Source: Caballeronia sp. dw_276 (lineage in GTDB: Bacteria; Pseudomonadota; Gammaproteobacteria; Burkholderiales; Burkholderiaceae). Taken from it: a stretch of 64,000 bases of DNA. Location: the NCBI RefSeq assembly GCF_018449635.1, contig NZ_JAAVUV010000008.1, positions 186,001 to 250,000 of the forward strand, given 5' to 3'. Shown here one piece after another: positions 34,341 through 44,273 of this stretch. Under the pieces are notes generated by a model, which had not been told where the DNA came from, made no database searches, and saw nothing but the letters and a program-made list of their open reading frames with translations. The position numbers were made by a program, and so were the translations under genes. Positions within the stretch are counted from its first letter, which is position 1. Each line of letters begins with the position of its first letter.

Positions 34341-35533
34341 CACCTGACGTTACGTCGTCTCCCAAGCGCGGCACTGCAGGTGGTGCACGCGCGAGTTCCG
34401 GTCAACGTTTCAGGCAACTGTTCACGCGCTATAAATTGCTCGCGCTGCTGCTTGCTGTCGCGGTCATCTGGATATTCTTTTCATTCCTTACCGACGGTGC
34501 ATTCGTCACGCCGCGAAACCTCTCGAACCTTCTCAGGCAAATGTCGATTACCGGCATGCTTGCGTGCGGCATGGTCTTCGTGATCATTGCAGGTGAGATT
34601 GATTTGTCGGTTGGATCATTGCTTGGATTGCTGGGTGGCGTAGCCGCCATTCTCGACGTTTCGCATCATTGGCCCATTCAGTTCACCGTGCCTGCCGTGA
34701 TGCTGCTGGGCATAGCGATCGGACTCTTCAACGGCTGGTGGTCGACCTATTTGCGCGTGCCTTCATTCATTGTCGGTCTCGGCGGCATGCTGGCCTATCG
34801 CGGCGTGTTGCTTGGGGTGACGGGCGGGTCGACAATTGCGCCGGCATCGGAGAATCTGGTTTTCATCGGGCAAGGATATTTGCCGCGATTGGCCGGCAAT
34901 GCACTTGCGCTGGTCTTGTTCGTGATACTCGTTGCGTTGACCGTGCGTCAGCGGCAAAACCGCCAGCGATACAAACTGGCCGTCGTGCCGCTCTGGCAAG
35001 ATGGCGTGAAGATCGTCGCGGCCGGTCTGGTTCTGGTCGCATTCGTCACTACGCTGAACCGCTATGGCGGCATTCCTGTACCTGTGCTGCTGCTATTGGC
35101 CTTGCTCGGGATCTTTACGTATATTGCGACGCAGACGGTGTTCGGGCGACGTATCTATGCGGTCGGTTCCAATCTCGAAGCGACGCGCTTGTCCGGCGTG
35201 AATACGAATCGCGTGAAGCTGATGATTTTTGCGCTGATGGGATTGATGTGCGCGCTCGGCGGTTTGATCAATACGGCCCGGCTGGCGGCCGGGTCGCCGT
35301 CGGCGGGAACCATGGGCGAACTCGATGCGATCGCCGCGTGCTTCATTGGCGGCACATCGATGCGTGGTGGTTCCGGCACGGTGTACGGTGCGCTGATCGG
35401 TGCACTGGTGATGGCAAGCCTCGACAACGGCATGTCGATGCTCGATGTCGATTCCTATTGGCAGATGATCGTCAAGGGCGGGATTCTGGTGCTGGCGGTC
35501 TGGATCGACGTCATATCGGGGGATAGACGGTAG
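34337..35533 (+). CDS. xylH: D-xylose ABC transporter, permease
   Basis: Inner-membrane channel of the xylose importer. It has 398 residues with about ten hydrophobic segments and the family signature [35 protein letters not shown] and [20 protein letters not shown] complete the BPD-2 pattern. It is translationally coupled to xylG by a four-base overlap and is the last gene of the operon. A GC-rich hairpin follows. Confidence 0.95.
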   Translation: MTPDVTSSPKRGTAGGARASSGQRFRQLFTRYKLLALLLAVAVIWIFFSFLTDGAFVTPRNLSNLLRQMSITGMLACGMVFVIIAGEIDLSVGSLLGLLGGVAAILDVSHHWPIQFTVPAVMLLGIAIGLFNGWWSTYLRVPSFIVGLGGMLAYRGVLLGVTGGSTIAPASENLVFIGQGYLPRLAGNALALVLFVILVALTVRQRQNRQRYKLAVVPLWQDGVKIVAAGLVLVAFVTTLNRYGGIPVPVLLLLALLGIFTYIATQTVFGRRIYAVGSNLEATRLSGVNTNRVKLMIFALMGLMCALGGLINTARLAAGSPSAGTMGELDAIAACFIGGTSMRGGSGTVYGALIGALVMASLDNGMSMLDVDSYWQMIVKGGILVLAVWIDVISGDRR

Positions 35534-35540
35534 GACGGCG

Positions 35541-35564
35541 GCGGGGGCCTCTACCTGCCCCCGC
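35541..35564. terminator. GC-rich hairpin between xylH and tdh
   Basis: GCGGGGGC (35541-35548) pairs with GCCCCCGC (35557-35564) around CTCTACCT. It lies between convergent operons. The T-tract is missing, so termination would be weak or rho-dependent. Confidence 0.5.
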
Positions 35565-35572
35565 GTCGGCAA

Positions 35573-36601
35573 TTACACCGTCCAGTCCAGAATCACTTTT
35601 CCGCTCTGCCCGGAGAGCATCGCAGCGAACGCTTCCTGATAGTCATCGACGGCAAACCGGTGCGTCAAGATGGGCGAAAGATCGAGCCCGCTCTGCAACA
35701 TGGCCACCATCTTGTACCATGTCTCGAACATCTCCCGCCCATAGATGCCCTTGATCTCCAGCCCCTTGAAAATCACTTGAGTCCAGTCGATCGCCATTTC
35801 CGCCGGCGGGATCCCGAGCATCGCGACCTTGCCGCCGTGATTCATCGCTTCGAGCAAACCCTTGAACGCACTCGGCACGCCGGACATCTCGAGTCCGACA
35901 TCAAAGCCCTCGGTCATGTGGAGCTCCGCCATCACATCTCGCAGCGAAGTCTGCGACACATTCACGGCACGCGTGGCCCCCATCTTCCGTGCAAGCTCGA
36001 GGCGATAATCGTTCACGTCGGTAATCACCACATTGCGCGCGCCGACATGCTTGGCGATTGCCACGGCCATGATGCCGATTGGCCCGGCGCCGGTAATCAG
36101 CACGTCTTCGCCGACGAGGTTGAACGACAACGCCGTATGCGTGGCGTTACCAAATGGATCGAAGATCGCGGCGAGATCATCAGAAATTTCCGGCGGGATC
36201 TTGAACGCGTTGAATGCCGGGATCACCAGGAATTCAGCAAATGCACCGGGCCGGTTTACACCAACGCCTACTGTGTTACGGCACAAATGCCGGCGCCCCG
36301 CGCGGCAATTACGGCAAAACCCGCACGTGATATGTCCTTCGCCCGACACACGATCGCCAATCGCGAAGCCGCGTACTTCCTGTCCCATCTCCACGATCTC
36401 GCCAACATATTCGTGACCCACGTGCATGGGAACAGGAATGGTTTTCTGCGCCCAGTCATCCCATTTCCAGATATGAATATCCGTGCCGCAAATCGCGGTG
36501 CGCGTGATGCGGATCATCACGTCGTTGTGCCCGACCTCGGGCTTTTTCACCCGCGTCATCGTCAGGCCCGGTGCGCGTTCCAGCTTTGCCAATGCTTTCA
36601 T
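35573..36601 (-). CDS. tdh: L-threonine 3-dehydrogenase
   Basis: Zinc-dependent oxidation of threonine to 2-amino-3-oxobutyrate. The 342-residue medium-chain dehydrogenase has the catalytic zinc Cys in [16 protein letters not shown] and [14 protein letters not shown]. The structural zinc cysteines are in [15 protein letters not shown], and the NAD motif is [13 protein letters not shown]. It follows kbl by 15 bp on the same strand, the standard kbl-tdh operon. Confidence 0.95.
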   Translation of the reverse strand: MKALAKLERAPGLTMTRVKKPEVGHNDVMIRITRTAICGTDIHIWKWDDWAQKTIPVPMHVGHEYVGEIVEMGQEVRGFAIGDRVSGEGHITCGFCRNCRAGRRHLCRNTVGVGVNRPGAFAEFLVIPAFNAFKIPPEISDDLAAIFDPFGNATHTALSFNLVGEDVLITGAGPIGIMAVAIAKHVGARNVVITDVNDYRLELARKMGATRAVNVSQTSLRDVMAELHMTEGFDVGLEMSGVPSAFKGLLEAMNHGGKVAMLGIPPAEMAIDWTQVIFKGLEIKGIYGREMFETWYKMVAMLQSGLDLSPILTHRFAVDDYQEAFAAMLSGQSGKVILDWTV

Positions 36602-36616
36602 GTTCGCCTCGATGTC

Positions 36617-37816
36617 CTAGATGATGCCGAGTGATCGGCCGACACGCGCAAACGCTTCGACGGCGCGATCGATCTGTTCGGGCGTATGCGCGGCGCTCAT
36701 TTGCGTGCGTATGCGGGCGCGGCCCTTGGGCACGACCGGAAACGAAAACCCGATCACGTAGACACCTTCATGCAGCAGCGCATCGGCCATGCGGGATGCG
36801 ACTTGAGCGTCGCCCAGCATCACGGGGATGATCGGATGTTCGCCGGGCACGAGCGTGAAGCCAAGTGCGCTCATCGAATCGCGAAAGTGCGCACCATTGC
36901 TGCTGACGCGAGAGCGTAGCTGAGCGCCTTCGTCGCTTGCGAGCAATTCGAGCACCTTGAGCGTGGCTGCGGCTATGCTTGGCGTCAGCGTGTTGGAAAA
37001 GAGGTAAGGCCGCGAGCGCTGCCGCAGCAACTCGACTATCTCGCGGCGCGCGGCAACATAACCGCCCGATGCGCCACCCAGCGCTTTGCCGAGCGTACCC
37101 GTGATGATGTCGACGCGCGAAAGCACGCCGCAATGCTCGGGCGTGCCGCGCCCATGTTCGCCGATGAAACCTACCGCGTGCGAATCGTCGACCATGACCA
37201 TCGCGCCATAGCGATCCGCGAGATCGCAGATGCCGGCAAGATTGGCGATGATCCCGTCCATCGAGAACACGCCGTCGGTTGCAATAAGCTTGAAGCGTGC
37301 ACCGGCTGCGTCGGCTTCACGCAACTTTGTTTCCAGGTCGCTCAGGTCGTTATTCTTGTATCGATACCGTTTTGCTTTCGACAAACGCACGCCATCGATA
37401 ATGCTCGCGTGATTGAGTTCGTCGCTGATGATGGCATCGGATTCGTCGAGCAAGGTCTCGAACAAACCGCCATTGGCATCGAAGCAACTCGAGTAAAGAA
37501 TGCAGTCATCCGTTTGCAGGAATGCCGCCAGCGCCTGCTCGAGTTCCTTGTGAACGCTTTGCGTGCCGCAGATAAACCGCACCGACGCCATGCCGAAACC
37601 GTCACGATCAAGGCCAGCTTTTGCTGCCGCGATCAAGCGCGGGTCATTGGCAAGACCGAGGTAATTATTGGCGCAGAAGTTGAGCACTTCGTCGCCGGCG
37701 GCGAGCCGGATATCGGCCGATTGAGGACTCGATATGACGCGCTCGGCCTTATAGAAACCGTCTGCGCGAATTTGATCGAGCGTGTTACGCGCGTGCGTAA
37801 TATAAGGATCATGCAT
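36617..37816 (-). CDS. kbl: Glycine C-acetyltransferase (2-amino-3-ketobutyrate CoA ligase)
   Basis: A PLP enzyme that splits 2-amino-3-oxobutyrate with CoA into glycine and acetyl-CoA. The 399 residues belong to the alpha-oxoamine synthase group. Motifs are [31 protein letters not shown] and the PLP lysine in [33 protein letters not shown]. As first gene of kbl-tdh it completes threonine breakdown to glycine. The 217-bp gap to the divergent HAD gene holds both promoters. Confidence 0.95.
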   Translation of the reverse strand: MHDPYITHARNTLDQIRADGFYKAERVISSPQSADIRLAAGDEVLNFCANNYLGLANDPRLIAAAKAGLDRDGFGMASVRFICGTQSVHKELEQALAAFLQTDDCILYSSCFDANGGLFETLLDESDAIISDELNHASIIDGVRLSKAKRYRYKNNDLSDLETKLREADAAGARFKLIATDGVFSMDGIIANLAGICDLADRYGAMVMVDDSHAVGFIGEHGRGTPEHCGVLSRVDIITGTLGKALGGASGGYVAARREIVELLRQRSRPYLFSNTLTPSIAAATLKVLELLASDEGAQLRSRVSSNGAHFRDSMSALGFTLVPGEHPIIPVMLGDAQVASRMADALLHEGVYVIGFSFPVVPKGRARIRTQMSAAHTPEQIDRAVEAFARVGRSLGII

Positions 37817-38033
37817 GGATTAGTCTCCTTTGTAATGCAAGCTCCGCTTGGCCACTTGTGATGGCGTTGCGTTCAATGGCGATTCCGAACAGCATTTTAT
37901 GGATCCATTCTAGCAACGAGCTGCAATCGGAACATTCAATCTGAGCGTAAGCTAGCTAAAACCGCCGCCTAAAGCGTAAGACGCAACATCGGACAGGTGG
38001 TACGGACCGACGCCCGACTAACCGGAAGAAATC

Positions 38034-38708
38034 ATGCGAATCGAAACTTCATTTTTGTTTGATCTGGACGGCACGCTAGTAGACAGCGTTTATCAGCATG
38101 TTCTGGCGTGGAAGGAAGCGCTTGATGCCGAAGGCATCGAGTTGTCGGTATGGCGGATTCATCGCAAGATCGGCATGAGCGGTGGCCTGTTCACCAACCA
38201 GTTGCTGCGTGAGACACATGGCGAAATCAGCGAGGATCGGGTAGAACGTTTGCGCCGCGCGCATGCTGAGGCTTACCAGCGTCTGCGCGCTCAGGTTTGC
38301 CCGTTGCCAGGCGCACGCGAACTCCTCGCCGCGCTCACGCAAGCCGGCACTCGCTGGGCCATTGCAACAAGCGGACGCATGGAAACTGCCGCCGTGAATC
38401 TCGCGGCCTTGGGCGTCGATCCTGCCAAAGCCTTGGTCGTCACGCGTGACGACGTGAAATATGCAAAGCCTGACCCGGACTTGTTTATCGCGGCGGCGGA
38501 GCGCCTGAACGTGCCAATAGAACATACAGTGGTGGTAGGCGACAGCATCTGGGACATGCTGGCCACACGCCGATGCCGCTCGCTTGGTGTCGGTTTGTTA
38601 TCAGGCGGCTATGGCACTGAAGAACTTGAACGCTCGGGCGCATTGCGCGTGTACGAAGATCCCGCGGACCTTCTGTATCACCTTGACGAAGTCGCGGCGC
38701 GACCGTGA
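38034..38708 (+). CDS. HAD-superfamily phosphatase (phosphoglycolate-phosphatase-like)
   Basis: A 224-residue HAD hydrolase. Motif I FDLDGTLVDS carries the nucleophilic Asp, motif II is AIATSGR, and motif III/IV are KPDPDLF and VVGDSIWDM. The cap is helical (subclass I), as in phosphoglycolate and beta-phosphoglucomutase-like enzymes. The substrate is not known. It is divergent from kbl and convergent with the diguanylate cyclase, 9 bp apart. Confidence 0.85.
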   Translation: MRIETSFLFDLDGTLVDSVYQHVLAWKEALDAEGIELSVWRIHRKIGMSGGLFTNQLLRETHGEISEDRVERLRRAHAEAYQRLRAQVCPLPGARELLAALTQAGTRWAIATSGRMETAAVNLAALGVDPAKALVVTRDDVKYAKPDPDLFIAAAERLNVPIEHTVVVGDSIWDMLATRRCRSLGVGLLSGGYGTEELERSGALRVYEDPADLLYHLDEVAARP

Positions 38709-38717
38709 CGTCACGCC

Positions 38718-39980
38718 TCAAACTGCCGCGATCATTCCCTGGCCAGCGTCCTGGTCCGTCGCTATTGGTGACGCGCTGGCGCATACCCTGTTGCGCCCCG
38801 AGTCTTTCGCGCGATAGAGCTGCGCGTCGGCGGCTCCGATCACGCTGTCCTCGCTCACATGCTTCGTCTCCCGTGCGCAATCCACGACCACTACGCCAAA
38901 GCTTGCGGTAGCGCGTATCTCACGGCCGTCCCACGCTTGCGAGGCCACCATTTCAAACGCTTGCCGCATTCGTTCGGCAAGCGCCGTAGCGCCGGCAATA
39001 TCGGTTCGCGGCAGCAGCAAGACAAATTCTTCTCCGCCATAGCGGATGACGCTGTCGACATCATGGCGTGTGTGCGCCAGCAGCAAAGCCGAAAACGTAC
39101 GGATGACCGCGTCGCCCGCGGGGTGGCCGAAACTGTCGTTGATCTGTTTGAACAAATCGATATCGCACAGGACGACCGCGAGTTTCGATTTGGTTTTGCG
39201 CGCTCGCTCAAGTTCAGCGTTGAACAACACATCAGTCAGATAACGACGGTTGAAACAACTCGTCAGGTAGTCACGAACCGACAGATTCCTGAGCAACGCA
39301 TGCTGGCAGAATTCGTCGCGCGCAAGCTGGTTATGACGTCGGGCGGTGACATAGCCGAGCGCGTTCGTAAATAAAAGCAGCATTGACGAAGTCAGCAATG
39401 ACGACGGGTCGAGCATCCGGGACGCCGAGGATATGGCGATAAATGAAATTGTCGCGATCACGTTGATGATCAACGCGTAGATCAGCTTGTTTGGAATGAA
39501 GTTGTACGCAACGATCAGCATGATGCACATGGACATGTCGTGAACGGACATTCCACCCGGCCGCAACCAGGTTATCAGCATGAACACCGCAAAACCGACG
39601 AGCTCCACCACGCTCGCCGCCGCGCGCAGCGCCGGCACGGAATTGTGACGTGCATTTGCAGCGCGCAAGCAGACCGCGCAGGTCAGCGCGACCAGGCAGC
39701 GTGCCAGGCAAAGAATGAAAGTTGCCCGGGAATAGCCGCGGGCACCCACATCGGTGATGGCGAATGCGACGTAGAAAAGGCTGCAGAAAATGAGGGTTCG
39801 CACAAGCGCGGCATGGTGCGCGATGCGTTGATAGCGCTGAAACTCGTGCTCGACAGAAGCGTCTTCGAACTCGGACCAAATCCGGTCGAGTTTGAAATTC
39901 GTCCCGGCGTCAAACCGTGAAATTTCGGTCAGTTCTGCCATCTCTCGCCATTTTTTCGATGTCCCCGTTTGGGGCAACAT
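38718..39980 (-). CDS. Membrane-bound diguanylate cyclase
   Basis: Makes c-di-GMP. The 420 residues have about six membrane helices between residues 50 and 225 (LIFCSLFYVAFAITDVG, ASVVELVGFAVFMLITWL). A GGDEF domain follows at about 245-410 with YLTSCFNRRYL, LCDIDLFKQINDSFGHPAGD and the active site RYGGEEF. The RxxD inhibitory site is not intact (HDVD at that position), so feedback inhibition may be absent. The start may instead be the ATG at codon 14 (39941); neither has a clear ribosome-binding site. Confidence 0.88.
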   Translation of the reverse strand: MLPQTGTSKKWREMAELTEISRFDAGTNFKLDRIWSEFEDASVEHEFQRYQRIAHHAALVRTLIFCSLFYVAFAITDVGARGYSRATFILCLARCLVALTCAVCLRAANARHNSVPALRAAASVVELVGFAVFMLITWLRPGGMSVHDMSMCIMLIVAYNFIPNKLIYALIINVIATISFIAISSASRMLDPSSLLTSSMLLLFTNALGYVTARRHNQLARDEFCQHALLRNLSVRDYLTSCFNRRYLTDVLFNAELERARKTKSKLAVVLCDIDLFKQINDSFGHPAGDAVIRTFSALLLAHTRHDVDSVIRYGGEEFVLLLPRTDIAGATALAERMRQAFEMVASQAWDGREIRATASFGVVVVDCARETKHVSEDSVIGAADAQLYRAKDSGRNRVCASASPIATDQDAGQGMIAAV

Positions 39981-40142
39981 AATAAGTCATTTTTATCTTG
40001 TGCAAGTTGAGTGCGTTCGGTTTAAGAGTTAATTTAGTGCGCGAACGACTCCCATGGACGTTCTTGCTCAATTCCGCTTTAGCCGAAATCGCCCGTCCGA
40101 AAATACATTAAGCAAACCCATGTGCAGCGCGTAAGCTGTCAC

Positions 40143-42326
40143 ATGAACAATAGCCTCCAGACCGATACGCTCATCTCATGTGAAAGCGAACCCATTCAAG
40201 CCCCTGGGAGTGTCCAGCCGCACGGGGCGTTGATATGTTTCGGCTCAGACGGGCGTGTGCTGGCCCGCAGCGCCACGGCAGAGTTCTGGTTGGGTGTGTT
40301 GCCCGAAATCGGCGAGGCGTTGACGCCAGGCTATCTGAATGCCTCAGCGCGCATTGCCATCGACGCCGCTCTACAGGACGCGAGTCACGCTAGTGACAGC
40401 GTCGAGTGGGAAAGAAGCGACGGTGTGCGGTTTGATCTCGTCATGCATTGGTCCGACAATAACCTGATGGTCGAATGGGAGCATATCGCCGACCAGACTG
40501 TCATGCTGGCGCATTATGCTGCGCTCGCACGGCGCACGATCCGGCGGTTGCAGGAACGCAAGTACGCATCGGTGGACGAAGTTCTTCAAGCGGCCGCGGA
40601 CACCGTCCGGGTCATGACCGATTGCGATCGCGTAATGGCCTATCGCTTTCTTCCGGATGATAGTGGAGAAGTGGTGGGCGAGGCCCGGCGCGAAGATCTG
40701 GTTTCGTATCTGTATCAACGCTTTCCCGCCAGCGATATTCCCGCACAAGCACGCCGGCTTTATGTGCTGAATCCGATCCGGCAGATATCATCGGTCAACG
40801 CCGTTGCTGTCCCCATCGTGCCCGTGTTGAACGAAGGGACAAACCGCCCTCATGATCTTAGTCATTCGATTTTGCGCGCCGTGTCGCCGGTTCATATCGA
40901 ATACTTGAAGAACATGGGCGTCGCGGCATCGATGAGTATTTCCATTGTCATCAACGAGCGTCTTTGGGGCTTGATTGCATGCCACCACATGACCGAGCAC
41001 CGTGTGCCGCATGCAATCCGCCTGTCGTGCATCCTGTTCATGGAAGTCGTGACAATCCTGCTTCAGCAATTCGAACTCGAGCAACGGATTACGGCCGAGC
41101 AAGGCGTTCGGGTCTTGGGTGCGGAGGTCGCCTTTGCATTGAGGCAGGCCGATGATCCTGTGGCGGGTCTCGTGACAGCAGCAAACGGTATTGCGGCGAT
41201 GGCTGGAAGCGACGCGGTAGCGGTTGTCGTCGATGGACAGACCATAATGCTCGATGCGCCCTGGCTTGTCGACCGGGCGGCGCTTCTGGGCATTGCGGAA
41301 CACATGCATGAAGCGCATTCCGACCTGATCGTCATGGATTCGCTCGCCAGCGCACTGCCGCATTTGATCAGGCCGATGACGCCAACGGGCGTTGCTGCGG
41401 GACTGCTTGCCATCCAGATGAACGGCGACGCGCGCATCACGATCATCTGGTTACGCAATGAACTCGTGCAAACGATCAACTGGGCCGGAGCGCCCGATAA
41501 AGTGGTCGGGCTCGGGCCTCACGGATCACGCCTTACGCCGCGTGCTTCGTTCGAGTCATGGAAACAGGTTGTGACCGGACGTTGCCGCGCCTGGAACGAG
41601 ACCGACATATTCGCCGCGCGGGAACTGAAGTCCATCTTGCAGGACGTCGCGCTGGAGCGTTTGCGAGACGCGGATCGCGCACGAATGATTCTTCTGGCCA
41701 CGCTGGCGCACGATTTGCGCGATCCATTGCAATCGGTGGATCTGGCGGTCCAGCTCATGCGCAGCGGTCTGGCAAGTGCGCAGGAAGCGGCACAGCGTGT
41801 AGAAGGATCGACCCGACGAATGCAATCGCTGATCACCTACATACTCGACGTCAGCCGTATCAGAGCCGGGATGGGCCTGATTCTGGCACGCCGGAAAGTT
41901 GCTCTTAACGAATTGTTGAACACCACCGTGGATCAGCTTCGCCAGACACATCCCGGCGTCACGATAGAAACTGATTGCCCCGATCTGGGCGATGCCGAAC
42001 TCGACGAAGACCGATTTGCGCAAGCCATTGGCAACCTGGTCAACAATGCGCGCCAGCACGGAGACATGAGCAAGCCTATCCGGATCACGGCGACCTCGGA
42101 CGGTATGCTCAGATCGATTGCAATTCGCAACCGCTTGTTGCGCAAACAAACCGTGTCGTTCGCGCGGCTGGTGGACCCATTCAAAAGCGGCGCGCTTGCC
42201 AATCCGAACAACAAGGGCGGAATGGGATTGGGCCTGTACATAGCGAATGCAATCGTCAGAGGCCACGGCGCATCGCTCGATGCAGTTTTCACCGACAATG
42301 AAGCGTGTTTCACCGTGACGCTTTAA
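40143..42326 (+). CDS. Bacteriophytochrome sensor histidine kinase
   Basis: A red/far-red light sensor kinase of 727 residues. Layout: PAS (about 10-110), GAF (about 130-300), PHY (about 310-490), HisKA and HATPase. The biliverdin-binding Cys of the phytochromes is C13 in ISCESEPIQAPGSVQPHGAL. The GAF domain has FPASDIPAQARRLY and SPVHIEYLKNMGVAASMS. The phospho-accepting His is H523 (LAHDLRDPL). The N-box is NLVNNARQHGD and the G-box GGMGLGLYIAN. The start at 40143 fits the family N-terminus. No heme oxygenase or response regulator gene lies next to it. Confidence 0.9.
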   Translation: MNNSLQTDTLISCESEPIQAPGSVQPHGALICFGSDGRVLARSATAEFWLGVLPEIGEALTPGYLNASARIAIDAALQDASHASDSVEWERSDGVRFDLVMHWSDNNLMVEWEHIADQTVMLAHYAALARRTIRRLQERKYASVDEVLQAAADTVRVMTDCDRVMAYRFLPDDSGEVVGEARREDLVSYLYQRFPASDIPAQARRLYVLNPIRQISSVNAVAVPIVPVLNEGTNRPHDLSHSILRAVSPVHIEYLKNMGVAASMSISIVINERLWGLIACHHMTEHRVPHAIRLSCILFMEVVTILLQQFELEQRITAEQGVRVLGAEVAFALRQADDPVAGLVTAANGIAAMAGSDAVAVVVDGQTIMLDAPWLVDRAALLGIAEHMHEAHSDLIVMDSLASALPHLIRPMTPTGVAAGLLAIQMNGDARITIIWLRNELVQTINWAGAPDKVVGLGPHGSRLTPRASFESWKQVVTGRCRAWNETDIFAARELKSILQDVALERLRDADRARMILLATLAHDLRDPLQSVDLAVQLMRSGLASAQEAAQRVEGSTRRMQSLITYILDVSRIRAGMGLILARRKVALNELLNTTVDQLRQTHPGVTIETDCPDLGDAELDEDRFAQAIGNLVNNARQHGDMSKPIRITATSDGMLRSIAIRNRLLRKQTVSFARLVDPFKSGALANPNNKGGMGLGLYIANAIVRGHGASLDAVFTDNEACFTVTL

Positions 42327-42430
42327 ACGCGCCGAAGGAGGGCGGCCAAGAACCACTTCACCTTGCCGCCGCAGGCTTGCCCGGCGCTGTTCGCCTGATC
42401 AAGAAAGTTGACTGATAAAGGCGCCCCGCC

Positions 42431-42913
42431 TCAATCGGGCATACCGTTGTGGCCGCCGATCGGTCTGGCAGGCCAGTCAATCCAGCGGTCCGCGCGCGAA
42501 CGTTCGTGGGCTTCATTGAGCGGGTAGCGGATGCGATTGTCGTCGCGCGGCCGCTCGCCGATCACCATCAGCCTGACTTCGTCTTTCGTATTGTTGATGA
42601 ACGTATGACAGATTCCCGTGCCTGCCGGGAACGCAACAGAATCGCCTTCCGCAATGGCGTGCAGCACGCCGTCGATCCAGACATCCGGTTTGCCTTCGAG
42701 CACGTACACAAACTCCTGCTCAGTACTTTCTGCGTGCGGATATGACGTCCGCCGGCCCGGCGAAAGTCTTACATGATGTATGCCAATACGCGTGACACCG
42801 AGCGCATCGGAAAGAGGCGCATCGAACGCCATGCGTTCAGTGTCGCCGCGATACACATGTGCCTCGGCTTCTTCCAGTTCAGTCCAATGTTTGATGAATT
42901 CGGGTCGGCTCAT
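42431..42913 (-). CDS. Cupin-domain protein
   Basis: A 160-residue protein with a conserved cupin barrel in the middle. Motif 1 is SYPHAESTEQEFVYVLEGKP, with His and Glu metal-ligand positions. Motif 2 is SVAFPAGTGICHTFIN. The C-terminus includes LMVIGERPRDDNRIRYP, seen in cupins linked to small-molecule metabolism. Metal-dependent enzyme or sensor; the substrate is unknown. It is divergent from the NadC/PhnN-phosphorylase operon across a 510-bp region and may share its regulation. Confidence 0.8.
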   Translation of the reverse strand: MSRPEFIKHWTELEEAEAHVYRGDTERMAFDAPLSDALGVTRIGIHHVRLSPGRRTSYPHAESTEQEFVYVLEGKPDVWIDGVLHAIAEGDSVAFPAGTGICHTFINNTKDEVRLMVIGERPRDDNRIRYPLNEAHERSRADRWIDWPARPIGGHNGMPD

Positions 42914-43042
42914 TTTTGTCTTTCCTTACAAGAACGATGATGATACCGGCTGAAGGGTGAGCGAACGGCGCGGACAAGGATAGCCGCTATACGCGATTGC
43001 CCTTGCGCTGGAACTGGAGCAGCTTTCATTCGGAAAATTAAA

Positions 43043-43056
43043 GTGTACACACTAGA
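43043..43056. promoter_or_regulatory. GTGTAC-type operator, copy 1
   Basis: GTGTACACACTAGA contains the palindrome GTGTACAC (43043-43050) and is followed by TATAAG. A related GTGTACGCTAGA lies at 43199-43210. This copy is nearer the cupin gene. Confidence 0.4.
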
Positions 43057-43183
43057 TATAAGTCGATAAAACGTCGCTTCGTGGAAACTTAGTCCATCCG
43101 CGGTTTCCCGTTAAGTGTGCATGTGCAGCAATTTATCCCCAGAAAATGGCATGCGTGCACCACAAAAACAATGCGAAAACTTC

Positions 43184-43224
43184 TTGGAAAAAAATAATGT
43201 GTACGCTAGAGTTCACTTATGAAC
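43184..43224 (+). promoter_or_regulatory. Promoter/operator of the NadC-like operon
   Basis: A -35-like TTGGAA (43184-43189) and -10-like TAGAGT (43207-43212) are 17 bp apart. The GTGTACGCTAGA motif (43199-43210) covers the -10, and the palindrome GTTCA-CTTA-TGAAC (43211-43224) follows at the start region. The rest of 42914-43429 is AT-rich, with no gene found in it. It leaves a leader of about 210 nt before the NadC-like gene. Confidence 0.45.
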
Positions 43225-43429
43225 TTAGAGCACTAAGTAAATTGTTAACCTGCGATAAGGTCAAGTACAAAAAATTTTGAAGAACGTATTTAAAAGATGA
43301 GTTTGGATTGAGCCGGCGCTGTCAGCTCACATTCGAATGCGCATGTTTAGTTATACGTATGAAACAGCGGGTAGTTTCTTCGCATATTTTTTGTTTGTTC
43401 AATTCATTTAAAAAACTCGGGAGATGGCA

Positions 43430-44266
43430 ATGTACGACGTATTTCAAACTGACCGGTTGATCGACATGTGGCTGATGGAAGACATCGGATACTGCGATCT
43501 GACCGCCCAGGTCATGATCGAGGCAAATGAAACCGGCGCGTTCTACATGAACGCGCGCGAAGATCTGATCGTGGCGGGAATCGACGTTGCGGCGCGCGTG
43601 TTCAAGCGCTATGACCCGACCCTGGAGGTTACGGTGCGCGTCAGTGATGGCGACCGGCTGAAAAAGGGCGCGGTCATGCTCGATGTGCGCGGCAACGCAA
43701 GGAGCGTACTGACAGCAGAACGCACGGCGCTCAACATCGTGCAGCGTATGTCAGGCATCGCAAACCTGACGGCCGAGTATGTAAAAGCGGTCGAGGGTAC
43801 GCGCGCTCGTCTGATTGATACGCGCAAGACCACTCCCGGCCTGCGCATGTTGGAGAAGCATGCCGTAACGTGCGGTGGAGGCCTGAATCACCGGCTTGGA
43901 CTTGATAACGGCGTGATGATCAAGGATAACCACATCGCGGTATGCGGGGGCATCGCGAAAGCAGTGCAGCGGGCGCGCCGTCAACTACCAGTATTGACGA
44001 AGCTCGAAGTCGAGTGCGATCGGCTCGAACAGGTCCAAGAGGCGCTCGACGCGGGCGTGGACGTCATCATGCTCGACAACATGTCGGTGCAGGAAATGTC
44101 AAAGGCTGTGGAGCTCGTCGGCGGCCGCACGAAGCTGGAAGCATCGGGTGGTATCAATCTCTCGACCATCGGCGAGATCGCGAAGACAGGCGTGGACTAC
44201 ATATCCACGAGCAAGATCAATCAGGCTTCCTTGTGTGTGGACATCGGTCTTGACGAAGCGGAGTAA
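43430..44266 (+). CDS. NadC-like quinolinate phosphoribosyltransferase family protein
   Basis: By family it joins PRPP and quinolinate to give nicotinate mononucleotide, CO2 and pyrophosphate. The 278 residues keep the NadC active-site pattern. They include LTAERTALNIVQRMSGIANL, DTRKTTPGLRMLEKHAV, GGGLNHRLGLDNGVMIKDNH, VECDRLEQVQEALDAGVDVI and LEASGGINL. An ATG at 43430 has GGGAG six bases upstream; the earlier ATG at 43424 has no room for one. No nadA or nadB is nearby, and the next gene makes PRPP. It is therefore probably a paralogue used for a special pyridine or related carboxylate rather than housekeeping NAD synthesis. Confidence 0.8.
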   Translation: MYDVFQTDRLIDMWLMEDIGYCDLTAQVMIEANETGAFYMNAREDLIVAGIDVAARVFKRYDPTLEVTVRVSDGDRLKKGAVMLDVRGNARSVLTAERTALNIVQRMSGIANLTAEYVKAVEGTRARLIDTRKTTPGLRMLEKHAVTCGGGLNHRLGLDNGVMIKDNHIAVCGGIAKAVQRARRQLPVLTKLEVECDRLEQVQEALDAGVDVIMLDNMSVQEMSKAVELVGGRTKLEASGGINLSTIGEIAKTGVDYISTSKINQASLCVDIGLDEAE

Positions 44267-44273
44267 TCACGTC

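Noticed and set aside
35660..36634. 324-aa plus-strand frame over tdh
   Set aside because: Antisense shadow of a clear threonine dehydrogenase.
38034..39980. Possible operon of the HAD phosphatase and diguanylate cyclase
   Set aside because: The genes are on opposite strands and convergent.
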